From Arenibacter hampyeongensis (GTDB lineage: Bacteria > Bacteroidota > Bacteroidia > Flavobacteriales > Flavobacteriaceae): a stretch of 64,000 bases of DNA. The DNA lies in assembly GCF_002909255.1 (NCBI RefSeq), contig NZ_PIOB01000002.1:310001-374000 (forward strand), read 5' to 3'. How positions within the stretch are numbered: position 1 is the stretch's first letter; each line of letters opens with the position of its first letter. The notes beneath the pieces were generated by a model. That model saw only the letters and a list, made by a program, of their open reading frames with translations. It had not been told where the DNA came from and searched no databases. Below, piece after piece: positions 1-11,600 of this stretch. The position numbers and the translations under genes were made by a program.

Positions 1-641
1 AATATTTCAAATGGGTCAATATCCAAAAACATTCTCCCCGTACTCAGGGAATACTTTCCATAGGCAAAGGGGATTTTCATTTTGAACAAACTTCTATCGG
101 TTTTTAAATCTTCGACAGATAGATTCAATTTTTCCGCCATTAACTTTATGGTGTTGGTTTCTTTTCGAATAACTACAATTTCACCGTCCACAATTTCCAA
201 ACGGTCCAATGTAAAAACCTTCTCAGTTCCGGCCAATAAAATGCTATCTGAATTAATTTCCTTCGAAGAATTATTGCTATAATAACGTACCTTAGGGTTA
301 AGCAACTTTATTTTATTGGCCCCAATAGTGTTACCGAAAAAATAGTTGAAATATCCAAAGCCTTTCAACCTAATGGCTTCCATTTGCATTTCTGTAAGTA
401 TAACACCTGAATCCCTATTGCTTATACCTAAGGTAATATCCTGTAATTGAATAACGCCAGCAACAAGGTTTACTTCTATTTCCCCGTACACCAAATGCAT
501 ATGGTTCGGTATTTTTTTATCAAGGAAATTGACAATATATTTTTTGACTGCGAATTGAAAGATCACAATCATCATAAAAAATATTGCAATCGCAATAACA
601 CTTATTCTGAACAATCTATTTTTAAAAATTACGAATGCCAT
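1..641 (-). CDS. AsmA-like/inner-membrane-anchored protein, N-terminal part (runs off left edge)
   Basis: An open frame reads from ATG at 641 leftwards to the window edge without a stop, giving about 213 residues of the N-terminus. One hydrophobic segment (about residues 13-30) follows a short basic start. It is followed by soluble sequence with the alternating beta-rich pattern (LQDITLGI, KIKLLNPKVRYY) seen in AsmA/TamB-like proteins, which in Bacteroidetes are long periplasmic proteins tethered to the inner membrane and linked to outer-membrane lipid or protein transport. The family assignment rests on overall pattern only, because no diagnostic motif is in the visible part. No gene lies upstream on the same strand, so it probably has its own promoter in the 180 bp before the divergent barrel gene. 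Confidence 0.6.
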   Translation of the reverse strand, partial: MAFVIFKNRLFRISVIAIAIFFMMIVIFQFAVKKYIVNFLDKKIPNHMHLVYGEIEVNLVAGVIQLQDITLGISNRDSGVILTEMQMEAIRLKGFGYFNYFFGNTIGANKIKLLNPKVRYYSNNSSKEINSDSILLAGTEKVFTLDRLEIVDGEIVVIRKETNTIKLMAEKLNLSVEDLKTDRSLFKMKIPFAYGKYSLSTGRMFLDIDPFEI

Positions 642-820
642 GTTTGGTAGTAAAAGACCATTATTAACAAAATTGGGGACTTAATAACATATTTAATGGT
701 CCAACAAAATTTAAAATTAACTGAATTGAACAATAAGCTATTGCGTTATAATTTATTTTGATGGCATCCTTTTTGATCCCAATTTTTGACTAATCTTGCA
801 ATCAAATTAAAAATATAATA

Positions 821-1324
821 ATGAAAAAAATATTTAGTGTATTAGCAATTGTTGCAATAACAATGGTTACGGCCAATGCCCAATCCATTTCCAAAAATGC
901 CCTAGGATTGAGATTAGGTGACAATGACGGTTTTGGCGGTGAAATATCTTACCAAGCACGCTTAAGCACTACCCATAGGTTGGAATTGGACTTGGGTTGG
1001 AGAGATGGTAAAAATTATGATGGATTTAAACTTGCCGGCCTTCACCAATGGGTCTGGAATATTGAAAATGGTTTTAATTGGTATGTTGGACTTGGTGGTG
1101 GTATTGGATCCTATAGTTTTAATGACAACAAAAACTTTAATGATGGTAATGATTATACCGATACTTTTGTTTTTGGAGCAGGAGATATAGGAATTGAATA
1201 CAATTTTGATATCCCCTTGTTAATTTCTTTAGACTTTAGGCCCGAAATAGCTTTTGGTGACGAACGTTATAACAACAACGATTTGGGACTGGATATTGCC
1301 CTTGGTTTAAGGTATCAATTTTAA
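821..1324 (+). CDS. small outer-membrane beta-barrel protein
   Basis: The product has 167 residues. A Sec signal peptide (residues 1 to about 20, ending TANAQ) is followed by amphipathic beta-strands with many aromatic and Gly residues (for example YVGLGGGIGSYSF), and the chain ends in Phe (GLRYQF), the usual C-terminal signature of an outer-membrane barrel. Size and strand pattern fit an 8-stranded barrel of the kind annotated as outer membrane beta-barrel protein in flavobacteria. No enzymatic or binding motif is visible, so the role is unknown. It is monocistronic and ends at a strong hairpin terminator. The ATG at 821 gives a complete signal peptide. Confidence 0.7.
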   Translation: MKKIFSVLAIVAITMVTANAQSISKNALGLRLGDNDGFGGEISYQARLSTTHRLELDLGWRDGKNYDGFKLAGLHQWVWNIENGFNWYVGLGGGIGSYSFNDNKNFNDGNDYTDTFVFGAGDIGIEYNFDIPLLISLDFRPEIAFGDERYNNNDLGLDIALGLRYQF

Positions 1325-1330
1325 ATAAAT

Positions 1331-1375
1331 ATACCCTAGGAATCAATTGAACGAAACCTAGGGTATTCTTTTCTT
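1331..1375 (+). terminator. rho-independent terminator between convergent genes
   Basis: A perfect 10-bp inverted repeat (ATACCCTAGG at 1331-1340, its complement at 1357-1366) is followed by TCTTTTCTT. It lies 7 bp after the barrel gene stop and 23 bp before the end of the convergent TetR gene, so it may act in both directions. Confidence 0.85.
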
Positions 1376-1397
1376 ATTAAGATTTCAATAATAAAAT

Positions 1398-1976
1398 TTA
1401 CTGCTTGGAAATTCCAAGAAAAATAAAATCCATAAGCTGTTTCTCCATTTCAATCGGGTTAATTTTTTCATTTTCATTGATAACCATATTAAACAACCAT
1501 CTCATTGATGAAAATATCATAAAAGTAGAGAACGCAGTATTCATGTGCCTTAAATCCCCATTTTCTATACCCTCCGAAATTAAATGTTCAACTTTCTTCA
1601 TATAGCTTATCCTCATCTCCTCAAACTCCTTAAGCTTCGGTTGATTTAAGTTTCTCCACTCATTCACAAAAAGAGATATCACATAAGGTTTCATAGCGGT
1701 ATACTGCACATGTCTGGAAATAACTAGCTTCAATTTTTCCACTGGCGAATAGGAGGATGATACAATGTTATCCAAATATTCAGTGAAATCAACTAGGACA
1801 TCGAAAAGATAATTTTCTAGGAGCGAATCTTTGGATTCAATATAATTATAAATGTTGGCTACTTCAAAATCCATTCTCTCGGCAATATCCCGCATTGTAG
1901 TTGCCTTAAAACCTTTTTCACTTATTAACTTTAATGTCTCGTCAAAAAACTTCTCCTTTTTGGTAATAATTTTCAT
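1398..1976 (-). CDS. TetR/AcrR family transcriptional regulator
   Basis: The product has 192 residues. Residues about 5-50 form a TetR-type HTH: a first helix (FFDETLKLISEKGF), then KATTMRDIAERMDFEVANIYNYIESKDSLL, with the typical Y-x-Y-I-x-x-K-D/E recognition helix. The C-terminal part is the variable ligand/dimer domain. It would repress target genes until a small ligand binds. The gene is divergent from the giant adhesin gene, and the 700-bp spacer holds a TGAAC-type palindrome and repeated ACAAACGTTCAT elements that are candidate operators. Control of the adhesin locus is inferred from this arrangement. The start at 1976 gives a normal-length N-terminus. Confidence 0.85.
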   Translation of the reverse strand: MKIITKKEKFFDETLKLISEKGFKATTMRDIAERMDFEVANIYNYIESKDSLLENYLFDVLVDFTEYLDNIVSSSYSPVEKLKLVISRHVQYTAMKPYVISLFVNEWRNLNQPKLKEFEEMRISYMKKVEHLISEGIENGDLRHMNTAFSTFMIFSSMRWLFNMVINENEKINPIEMEKQLMDFIFLGISKQ

Positions 1977-2046
1977 GGTAGCTGAAATAATTTGGTAAAT
2001 AGATTGGTTGTTATCTATTGCATTAAGAATAGTTGCTAATATATTA

Positions 2047-2563
2047 ACAAACGTTCATACTGTGTTTTATTGTACCTTATATTTAAGATTTTTTTGTTCA
2101 TTAATCTCTAACCCATTTATTTTTAAATAGATGGCGTATCCAATATTCATCGTAATATCAGCTGAAGGCAATACAGTAAAACATTGGGGATTACATGTAT
2201 ATACCCAATAATTTCGGCCAACAATGGGCATGCTATCATAATTTTCCTACTATAATTTATTTCGGTTTATCAGGGTAGGTATTACATATACCTTTTATAT
2301 TATTCTGTCAATCCCCTATTAACAAGTCGTTATATATGTTCATATATAAGTGAACATCTATAATTATTATCATACATAACAATTCCAATTAACATTATTT
2401 TTGTAGTCTAATTTTATTATTGTGTAGGATTTTAACAATACAGGCTTATATTTTAGCAGAGTTTACATACAAATTTTTCCTGTTCACAACAAAAAGTATA
2501 TAATACTGGCTTCTTCCAGTATTTTTGGAATAATTGTTAATTGTTATATATACAAACGTTCAT
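2047..2563. promoter_or_regulatory. regulatory spacer with TetR-like palindrome and repeated ACAAACGTTCAT elements
   Basis: The roughly 700-bp AT-rich gap between the TetR gene and the adhesin start holds no gene. Three things stand out. (1) A perfect 7-bp inverted repeat ATGTTCA-N8-TGAACAT lies at 2336-2357. (2) ACAAACGTTCAT occurs twice, at 2047-2058 and 2552-2563, with further GTTCAC/AACAAAC half-site-like words at 2574-2590. (3) A Bacteroidetes -7 box TATTTTTG lies at 2396-2403, just downstream of the palindrome, without a clear -33 TTG. The placement suits binding by the neighbouring TetR protein. The operator role is inferred. Confidence 0.45.
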
Positions 2564-2682
2564 TTTATATTAGTTCACTTTTAACAAACTGGCGAATAGG
2601 ATTTTAATCAAATCCATTGCCGGTAATACTTAAAATCAATCAAAATAAAAGAAACAGTTTAATTAAGCTTGCCAACTTGGTT

Positions 2683-5600
2683 ATGAAATTTATCCCCACT
2701 TCCCTAGTACGAAAATTAAAAAATGCAACAATAGCCGACTTCAATAATTTATTTACCCTGCCGAATTACAGATTTTTGGTGCTTTTGGTCATTTATTCCT
2801 TTATTGGCCTGCAGACAATAAGCGCGCAAGGTCCAACCTGTCCTAAGGCAGAAATTCTTTGTACACCCAATGCCGCCTTTCCTGCAAGAACATCAGGACC
2901 TAATTTTGGAGCTGTGCCATCATGTGCAGGAAACCAAGCCGTAAATAATTGCACAAGTTGTACTGTAAATTCAACCGCTAATTCCGCTTTTTACACTTTA
3001 ACAATTGTAAAGTCAGGAAATCTATATCTTACATTATCCAACTCGGGTTTAAGGGACGTAGATTTTGCTATATGGGGCCCCTATACCAGTCCAGATGCCG
3101 TTGCCAACTGTTCTGGGGGCAATTTTCCTCCAGGCAATCCATTTGATTGTAGCTACAGTGGGGGTGCCACGGAGCAAATTGATATACCGAATGTTAAAAG
3201 AGGTGAATCATATATACTTCTAATAGCCAATTATTCAGGAAGATCAACCAACATAACCCTAGTACCCAATAATATTAACGGAACCAATACGGCTGGAATG
3301 GGAGGGCCTTTGGCATTTTCCGAATCTCAGCCACAGGAAATCTTGATAAACTCGGCTCCGGCCAACTTACAGACCAATCCGCCAATTGGAAATCCAAACC
3401 TTTCCAATGTGAATTTTAGTGGATCGGGAATTACAAATTCATCAACTGGAACTTTCGATCCAGCAATTGCGGGTTTAGGCTCCCATGCTATAACTGTTAC
3501 CGGTGATTCTTGGGGATGTCCGGTAACCACCACAATCGATATTTTGGTGGAGGAAGATACCGATGGAGATGGAATTTATAATTCAACAGACACTGATGAT
3601 GATAATGATGGGGTGCTTGACGGTTCGGACAACGCACCACTAAACCCTTCTAGTTGCCGAGATGTGGATGGTGATGGTTGTGACGATTGTTCTGCCACTG
3701 CCGCTAATGATTTTACGCCTGGAGCAAATTTTAATACCGCTAACGATGGCCTAGATTCTGATAATGATGGAATTTGTAATGATAGAGATCCAGATGACGA
3801 TAATGATGGTAATCCGGACGGCTCTGACCCCAATCCGTTGGTTGCTACTGCAGTTGATGATTTTTCAACAATGATTCAAGGAGTTTTAGGGAACGTCAAT
3901 ATAGTTTCGAATGATGATTTTTCCCCTGGCCTAAATACAACCTTGACTAGAGTTGGAGGTACCGCTAGCGGAATTGTTGGGCTGGATAATATTAGTGGTG
4001 AATTGGCCTATACGGCCACAGCTGGTGAAACAGGGACTACAGTAACTATAATCTATAGAATATGCAATACAGCAGTTTCCCCATCTGTTTGTTCAGATGC
4101 TACTGTAAATATTTTAATTGACATTGATACTGATGGAGATGGGGATCTAAATTCAGTAGATAGCGATGATGATAACGATGGGGTTGCTGACGGATCCGAT
4201 GCCGCACCACTAGATCCTTCCATATGTCAAGATGTGGACAGTGATGGTTGTGACGACTGTTCGGCAACATCCAATACAGACTTTACCGCCGGAAACAATA
4301 TCGACCCTGCCAATGACGGTACCGATACCGATGGGGATGGTATCTGTGATGATGGTGATACGGATAATGATAACGATGGGGTATTGGATGGTGATGACAC
4401 AGATCCTTTAGACCCTTCTATTTGCCAAGATCTGGATGGTGATGGTTGCGACGACTGTTCCGCAACATCAAATACAGACTTTACCGCCGGAAACAATTTT
4501 GACCCTGCCAATGACGGTACCGATACCGATGGGGATGGCATCTGTGATGCCAGCGATACCGATGACGATAACGATGGGGTGTTGGATGGCGTGGATACTG
4601 CGCCATTTGATCCTTCTATTTGCCAAGATCTGGACAGTGATGGTTGCGACGACTGTTCCGCAACATCAAATACAGACTTTACTGCCGGAAACAATTTCGA
4701 CCCTGCCAATGACGGTACCGATACCGATGGGGATGGTATCTGTGATGATGGTGATACGGATAATGATAACGATGGAGTATTGGATGGTGATGATTCCGAT
4801 CCTTTAGACCCTTCTATTTGCCAAGATCTGGATGGTGATGGTTGCGACGACTGTTCCGCAACATCCAATACAGACTTTACCGCCGGAAACAATTTCGACC
4901 CTGCCAATGACGGTACCGATACCGATGGGGATGGTATCTGTGATGCCAGCGATACCGACGATGATAACGATGGGGTTGCTGACGGATCCGATGCCGCACC
5001 TCTAGATCCCTCCATCTGCCAAGATGTGGATGCTGATGGTTGCGACGACTGTTCCGCAACATCCAATACCGACTTTACCGCCGGAAACAATTTCGACCCT
5101 GCCAATGACGGTACCGATACCGATGGGGATGGAATTTGTGATTCAAGCGATAGCGACGATGATAACGATGGGGTTGCTGACGGATCCGATGCCGCACCTC
5201 TAGATCCCTCCATCTGCCAAGATGTGGATGGTGATGGTTGCGACGACTGTTCCGCAACATCCAATACCGACTTTACCGCCGGAAACAATTTCGACCCTGC
5301 CAATGACGGTACCGATACCGATGGGGATGGAATTTGTGATTCAAGCGATACCGATGATGATAACGATGGGGTTGCTGACGGATCCGATGCCGCACCTCTA
5401 GATCCTTCCATCTGTCAAGATGTGGACAGTGATGGTTGCGACGACTGTTCGGCAACATCCAATACAGACTTTACGGCCGGAAACAATTTCGACCCTGCCA
5501 ATGACGGTACCGATACCGATGGGGATGGTATCTGTGATGCCAGCGATACCGACGATGATAACGATGGGGTGTTGGATGGTGTGGATACTGCGCCATTGGA

Positions 5601-8600
5601 TCCTTCCATTTGTCAAGATCTGGATGGTGATGGTTGTGATGATTGCTCGGCAACATCCAATACAGACTTTACCACCGGAAACAATTTTGACCCTGCCAAT
5701 GACGGTACCGATACCGATGGGGATGGTATCTGTGATGCCAGCGATAGCGACGATGATAACGATGGGGTTGCTGACGGATCCGATGCCGCACCTCTAGATC
5801 CTTCCATTTGTCAAGATCTGGATGGTGATGGTTGTGATGATTGCTCGGCAACATCCAATACAGACTTTACCACCGGAAACAATTTTGACCCTGCCAATGA
5901 CGGTACCGATACCGATGGGGATGGTATCTGTGATGCCAGCGATAGCGACGATGATAACGATGGGGTTGCTGACGGATCCGATGCCGCTCCTCTAGATCCT
6001 TCCATCTGTCAAGATGTGGACAGTGATGGTTGTGACGACTGTTCCGCAACATCCAATACCGACTTTACAGCCGGAAACAATTTTGACCCTGCCAATGACG
6101 GTACCGATACCGATGGGGATGGTATCTGTGATGCCAGCGATACCGATGATGATAACGATGGGGTTGCTGACGGATCCGATACAGCACCACTAGATCCTTC
6201 CATATGTCAAGATTTGGACAGTGATGGTTGCGACGACTGTTCGGCAACATCCAATACAGACTTCACCGCCGGAAACAATTTCGACCCTGCCAATGACGGT
6301 ACCGATACCGATGGGGATGGTATCTGTGATGATGGTGATACGGATAATGATAACGACGGGGTGTTGGATGGTGATGATACCGATCCTTTAGACCCTTCTA
6401 TTTGCCAAGATCTGGATGCTGATGGTTGTGACGACTGTTCCGCAACATCCAATACCGACTTTACCGCCGGAAACAATTTTGACCCTGCCAATGACGGTAC
6501 CGATACCGATGGGGATGGTATCTGTGATGCCAGTGATACCGACGATGATAACGATGGGGTTGCTGACGAATCCGATGCCGCACCTCTAGATCCTTCCATC
6601 TGTCAAGATGTGGATGGCGATGGTTGTGATGATTGCTCGGCAACATCGAATATAGACTTTACGGCCGGAAACAATTTCGACCCTGCCAACGACGGTACCG
6701 ATACCGATGGGGATGGAATTTGTGACGATAGTGATACGGATAATGATAACGACGGGGTGTTGGATGGTGATGATACCGATCCTTTAGATCCTTCTATTTG
6801 CCAAGATGTCGATGGTGATGGTTGCGACGACTGTTCTGCAACATCCAATACCGACTTTACCGCCGGAAACAATTTCGACCCTGCCAACGACGGTACCGAT
6901 ACCGATGGAGATGGTATCTGTGATGCCAGCGATACCGACGATGATAACGATGGGGTGTTGGATGGTGATGATACCGATCCTTTAGACCCTTCTATTTGCC
7001 AAGATCTGGATGCTGATGGTTGTGACGACTGTTCGGCAACATCAAATACCGACTTTGCCGCCGGAAACAATTTCGATCCTGCCAATGATGGCACCGATAC
7101 CGATGGGGATGGTCTTTGTAATAGTACAGATGAAGATGATGATAACGATGGAATAACCGACACCGTTGAAGGATCAACAGATTTTGATAATGATGGCATT
7201 CCTAATCATGAAGATTTAGATAGTGATAATGATGGTATTCCTGATGTAGTAGAAACAGGAAATGGTAGTTTCGACATAGATGGTAATGGATCTATTGATG
7301 CCGCAGAAAGCAGTGTTGGCACAAATGGTATTCCAGATGTAATAGAGGCTGGCAGTGTTGACGGCGCAGGGGTGACTGCAGTTCCTGTGAATAGTGACAA
7401 TTTAGGAGGCGCCAATTATTTGGATATTGATTCTGATAATGATGGTATAAAGGATTTAGTTGAATCTCAGACGGATGATGAATTGGTACAAGCATCTGGT
7501 AATGATTCCGATAATGATGGAATCGATGATGTTTTTGATATCGACAACGGTGGTAATTTTACAAATGTGCTCGAAAATTATGATTCGGATGCCCATCCTG
7601 ACTATTTGGATTTGGATTCTGATGCCGATGGGATAGTGGATAATATAGAATGGCAATCTACTTCTGGGTATCTTAGACCAAGTGCTGACACTGATGGAAA
7701 TGGACTAGCGGATAATTACGAAACAGCCCCAGGATCAGGGCAATCCATTTATCAACCTATAAATTTTGGTGGCCTAAGTAATCCTGATTTTAGGGATGAC
7801 AATTCGGATAATGATTTGTATAGTGATCTAATAGAAGCGTACGACCTTGATGGCGACAATATTTCCGAAATTACCCCATCAGGAAATGACATAGATAATG
7901 ATGGATTAGATGATGCTTTTGATCTAAGTATAAGTCCCACTAATGGAATAGCGGATGTAAATGGAGCTACCAATAACAACCAGGATGTCACCCTGTTTCC
8001 CAATGACCAAAATCCGGCTACAAGTGAAGTCGATTTTAGGGAAACCATAGGGTTTTCTGATGCTGTAGATACCGATGGAGATGGGATTAACAATGATATA
8101 GACATTGACGATGATAATGATGGTATTCTGGATTATGTTGGATCCTTAGGCTTTAAACCTACAGATACCCAAGGGGATGATTGTGGCATCCCCCCTGGTT
8201 CTTTTGTCGGAGGAACTTATGTTACAGGTACAGGCTCTGGACCGGGCACTATAAATGCTGAGTATCGGTTCTCAAGTGTTGTTACCTCAAGCCTAGGAGT
8301 ATTGGACGCCATTGTTGTAATTTCAGCAATGAATAATGCTACTTTGAACTCCATTGATGATACTTCCACCGGAAACAATGATGCTTGGCAACCGAGTTTT
8401 GATGTAGGAAGTGTAGCTAGTGTAGCTGGTGAGACAGGAAGTATAACCTTTAATGTAATTTTGGTAGCCGCTGGAACTAGTTTTCAAGTTACTCTTATTC
8501 GATTTGGTGGTGTAATTTATGATATTGACGGAGCAAACACCAAAGAAAGTGTTACCCTTGCACGTCCCGGGTTATATGCCGTAGATAACAACAGCCTGCT

Positions 8601-11600
8601 AAGCGTTACAGAAAATTTAGCTGCAGGTACAACATCCTTCGACGGACCTGCACAGACATGGCCAGGGGTTAATCTTGGCCCGAAACTAGCTGTATACTTT
8701 AATTATTATGATACAGCGGATTTAACCATCACATTTTCAGGAGAGCTGCAATCTGGTTTTACTTCAAATGATTATTTAGGTTCTGTTTTATTTCAAACAT
8801 GTGATATAAATGGGTTGTTCGATCCATCAAATACCACATCTTCAACTAATACTGCTGGTTCACCTGCTGGTGTAGCTTCAGGCCCTGGTTCTTTTCCAAT
8901 ATTTACAGTAAATGATGGAATAGATTCTGATGAAGATGGTATTTCAGATGCATTGGATATCGATGCCGACAATGATGGTATTCCGGATAATGTAGAATAT
9001 CAAACTACCCTATCTTATATCGCTCCAGGCACACTGGATACTGATAATGATGGTTTATTGGACGCCTACGAAGGCTCTGGAAATGAGGGTTTAACATTTA
9101 TTGACACAGATTCGGATGGTATTCCTGATTATGTGGATTTGGACTCCGATAATGATGGAATATCTGATACTAAGGAGGCGGGCTTTGCCCTAGCTACAAA
9201 CAATACGGATTTTGATCAAGATGGCTTACTTAACGCATATGACAACGTTGATACTACTGGGGGCCTATTCGATTCAAATGACGATCAGGACAATGGCACT
9301 TCAGACTTACCAAATATTGCAATCAGTTCAACTCCCGAAGTAGATTTTAGAGAAGTTGGTGTTGATGATAATGATTTGGATGGAATCCCTGATTCAGTCG
9401 ATTTAGATGATGATAATGATGGAATATTAGATACATTAGAGACTTCAGGAGGTATTGACCCAAGCGTTGATACAGATGCTGACGGAATACTGAATTATAG
9501 AGACCTTGATTTTGGGGTTGATGCAAATTCCGATGGAATTGTAGATATTTTTGATACTGATTCCGATGGGGTACCTAATCATTTTGATTTGGATGCTGAT
9601 AATGATGGAATTTATGATGTAGTCGAATCTGGTGGTGGACAACTTTTTTCCATTGGACGTTTAAATGGAGCTGTAGGAACCGACGGTATACCGAATTCAG
9701 TTCAAGCGGGCGGGCAACAGAATAGTGGAACGGTAAATTATACCCTTTTAGACTCTGAAACTTCTGCAGATGGTATTGCAGATTATTTAGAATTGGATGC
9801 TGATGGTGATTTATGCCCTGATGTTGTTGAAGCCGGTTATACTGATCTTGACACCGATGGAATTTTAGGGGATGCTCCAACCATAGTAGATGTTAACGGT
9901 CTTGTTACAGGTGCCAACGTTTCTGACGGTTATACCACACCTAATAATGCAGATAGTGCTTCTAATTCACAGTACGATTTTCAACAACCGGGCGTTGCAC
10001 CAACTATAGCAACAGGAACAGAGCAACCGCAAGATATTCTTACGAATGGTAGTGCACCTGAAACCTTTTCAGTAACCGCTACTGGTACAAGTTTAGCATA
10101 TCAATGGCAGGTAGATGATCAACAAGGATCTGGTTTTATAGATATTGATGCGGCAAATACTTCTGATATATATACCGGAAGTAATACCAGTGCATTAACA
10201 TTAACGGCCGTTACTAGTACCGAAAGTGGATATGAATTTAGGGTGATAATCACCGAAACTTCTTTCCTTTGTTCACCTATTAACTCCAATAATGCATTAT
10301 TAACCGTTGATGTAACTCCACCAGCAATACCAACTGTCGAAACTCTAATTACCAATGACACAACACCGGTACTCAGCGGTACGGCCGAGATTGGAAGTAC
10401 CGTTACCGTAGTGGTAGCGGGTGCAACCTATACGACTACGGCTGATGGTTCCGGAGACTGGAGCATTGATACGGAAACGGCAACACCAGTTAGTGGGGCT
10501 TTTAATCCCAATGTGAACGGTACCAATGAAGTAACGGTGACCAGTACGGATGCTGCCGGGAACAGTACTGTGGATACGTCTTCCATGGAGTTGACCATAG
10601 ATACTACGGATCCTGCAGAACCAACAGTTGTGAGTCAGACTACGAATGACACAACACCTGTACTCAGTGGTACGGCCGAGATTGGAAGTTCCCTTACCGT
10701 AGTGGTAGCGGGTGCAACCTATATTACTACCGCTGATGGTTCCGGAGACTGGAGCATTGATACGGAATCGGCTGTTCCTGATAGTGGAACTTTTAATCCA
10801 AATGTGAACGGTACCAATGAAGTAACGGCGACCAGTACGGATGCTGCCGGGAACAGTACTGTGGATACATCTACCTTGGAGTTGACCATAGATACTACGG
10901 ATCCTGCCGAACCCACAGTTGTGAGTCAAATTACCAACGACACAACACCGGTACTCAGTGGTACGGCCGAGATTGGAAGTATCCTTACCGTAGTGGTAGC
11001 GGGTGCAACCTATACGACTACGGCTGATGGTTCCGGAGACTGGAGTATTGATACGGAAACGGCAACACCGGATAGTGGTACTTTTGCACCAAATGTGAAC
11101 GGTACCAATGAAGTAGCGGTGACCAGCACGGATGCTGCTGGGAACAGTTCTGTGGATACGTCTACCTTGGAGTTGACCATGGATACCAACGATCCTGCCG
11201 AGCCAACAGTTGTGAGTCAAATTACCAACGACACAACACCGGTACTCAGCGGAACGGCCGAGATTGGAAGTACCCTTACCGTAGTGGTAGCGGGTGCAAC
11301 CTATACTACTACGGCTGATAGTTCCGGAGACTGGAGCGTTGATACAGAAACGGCAACACCGGATAGTGGGGCTTTTAATCCCAATGTGAACGGTACCAAT
11401 GAAGTAACGGTGACCAGTACGGATGCTGCTGGCAACAGTACTGTGGATACCTCTACCTTGGAGTTGACCATAGATACTACGGATCCTGCAGAACCAACAG
11501 TTGTGAGTCAGACTACGAATGACACAACACCGGTACTCAGCGGTACGGCCGAAATTGGAAGTACCGTTACCGTAGTGGTAGCCGGTGCAACCTATACGAC

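Noticed and set aside
4227-5411. Long minus-strand open frames through the 198-bp repeats (up to 394 codons)
   Set aside because: They mirror the repeat period, are Ser/Pro-rich low-complexity translations of the acidic repeat codons, and have no start context or domain.
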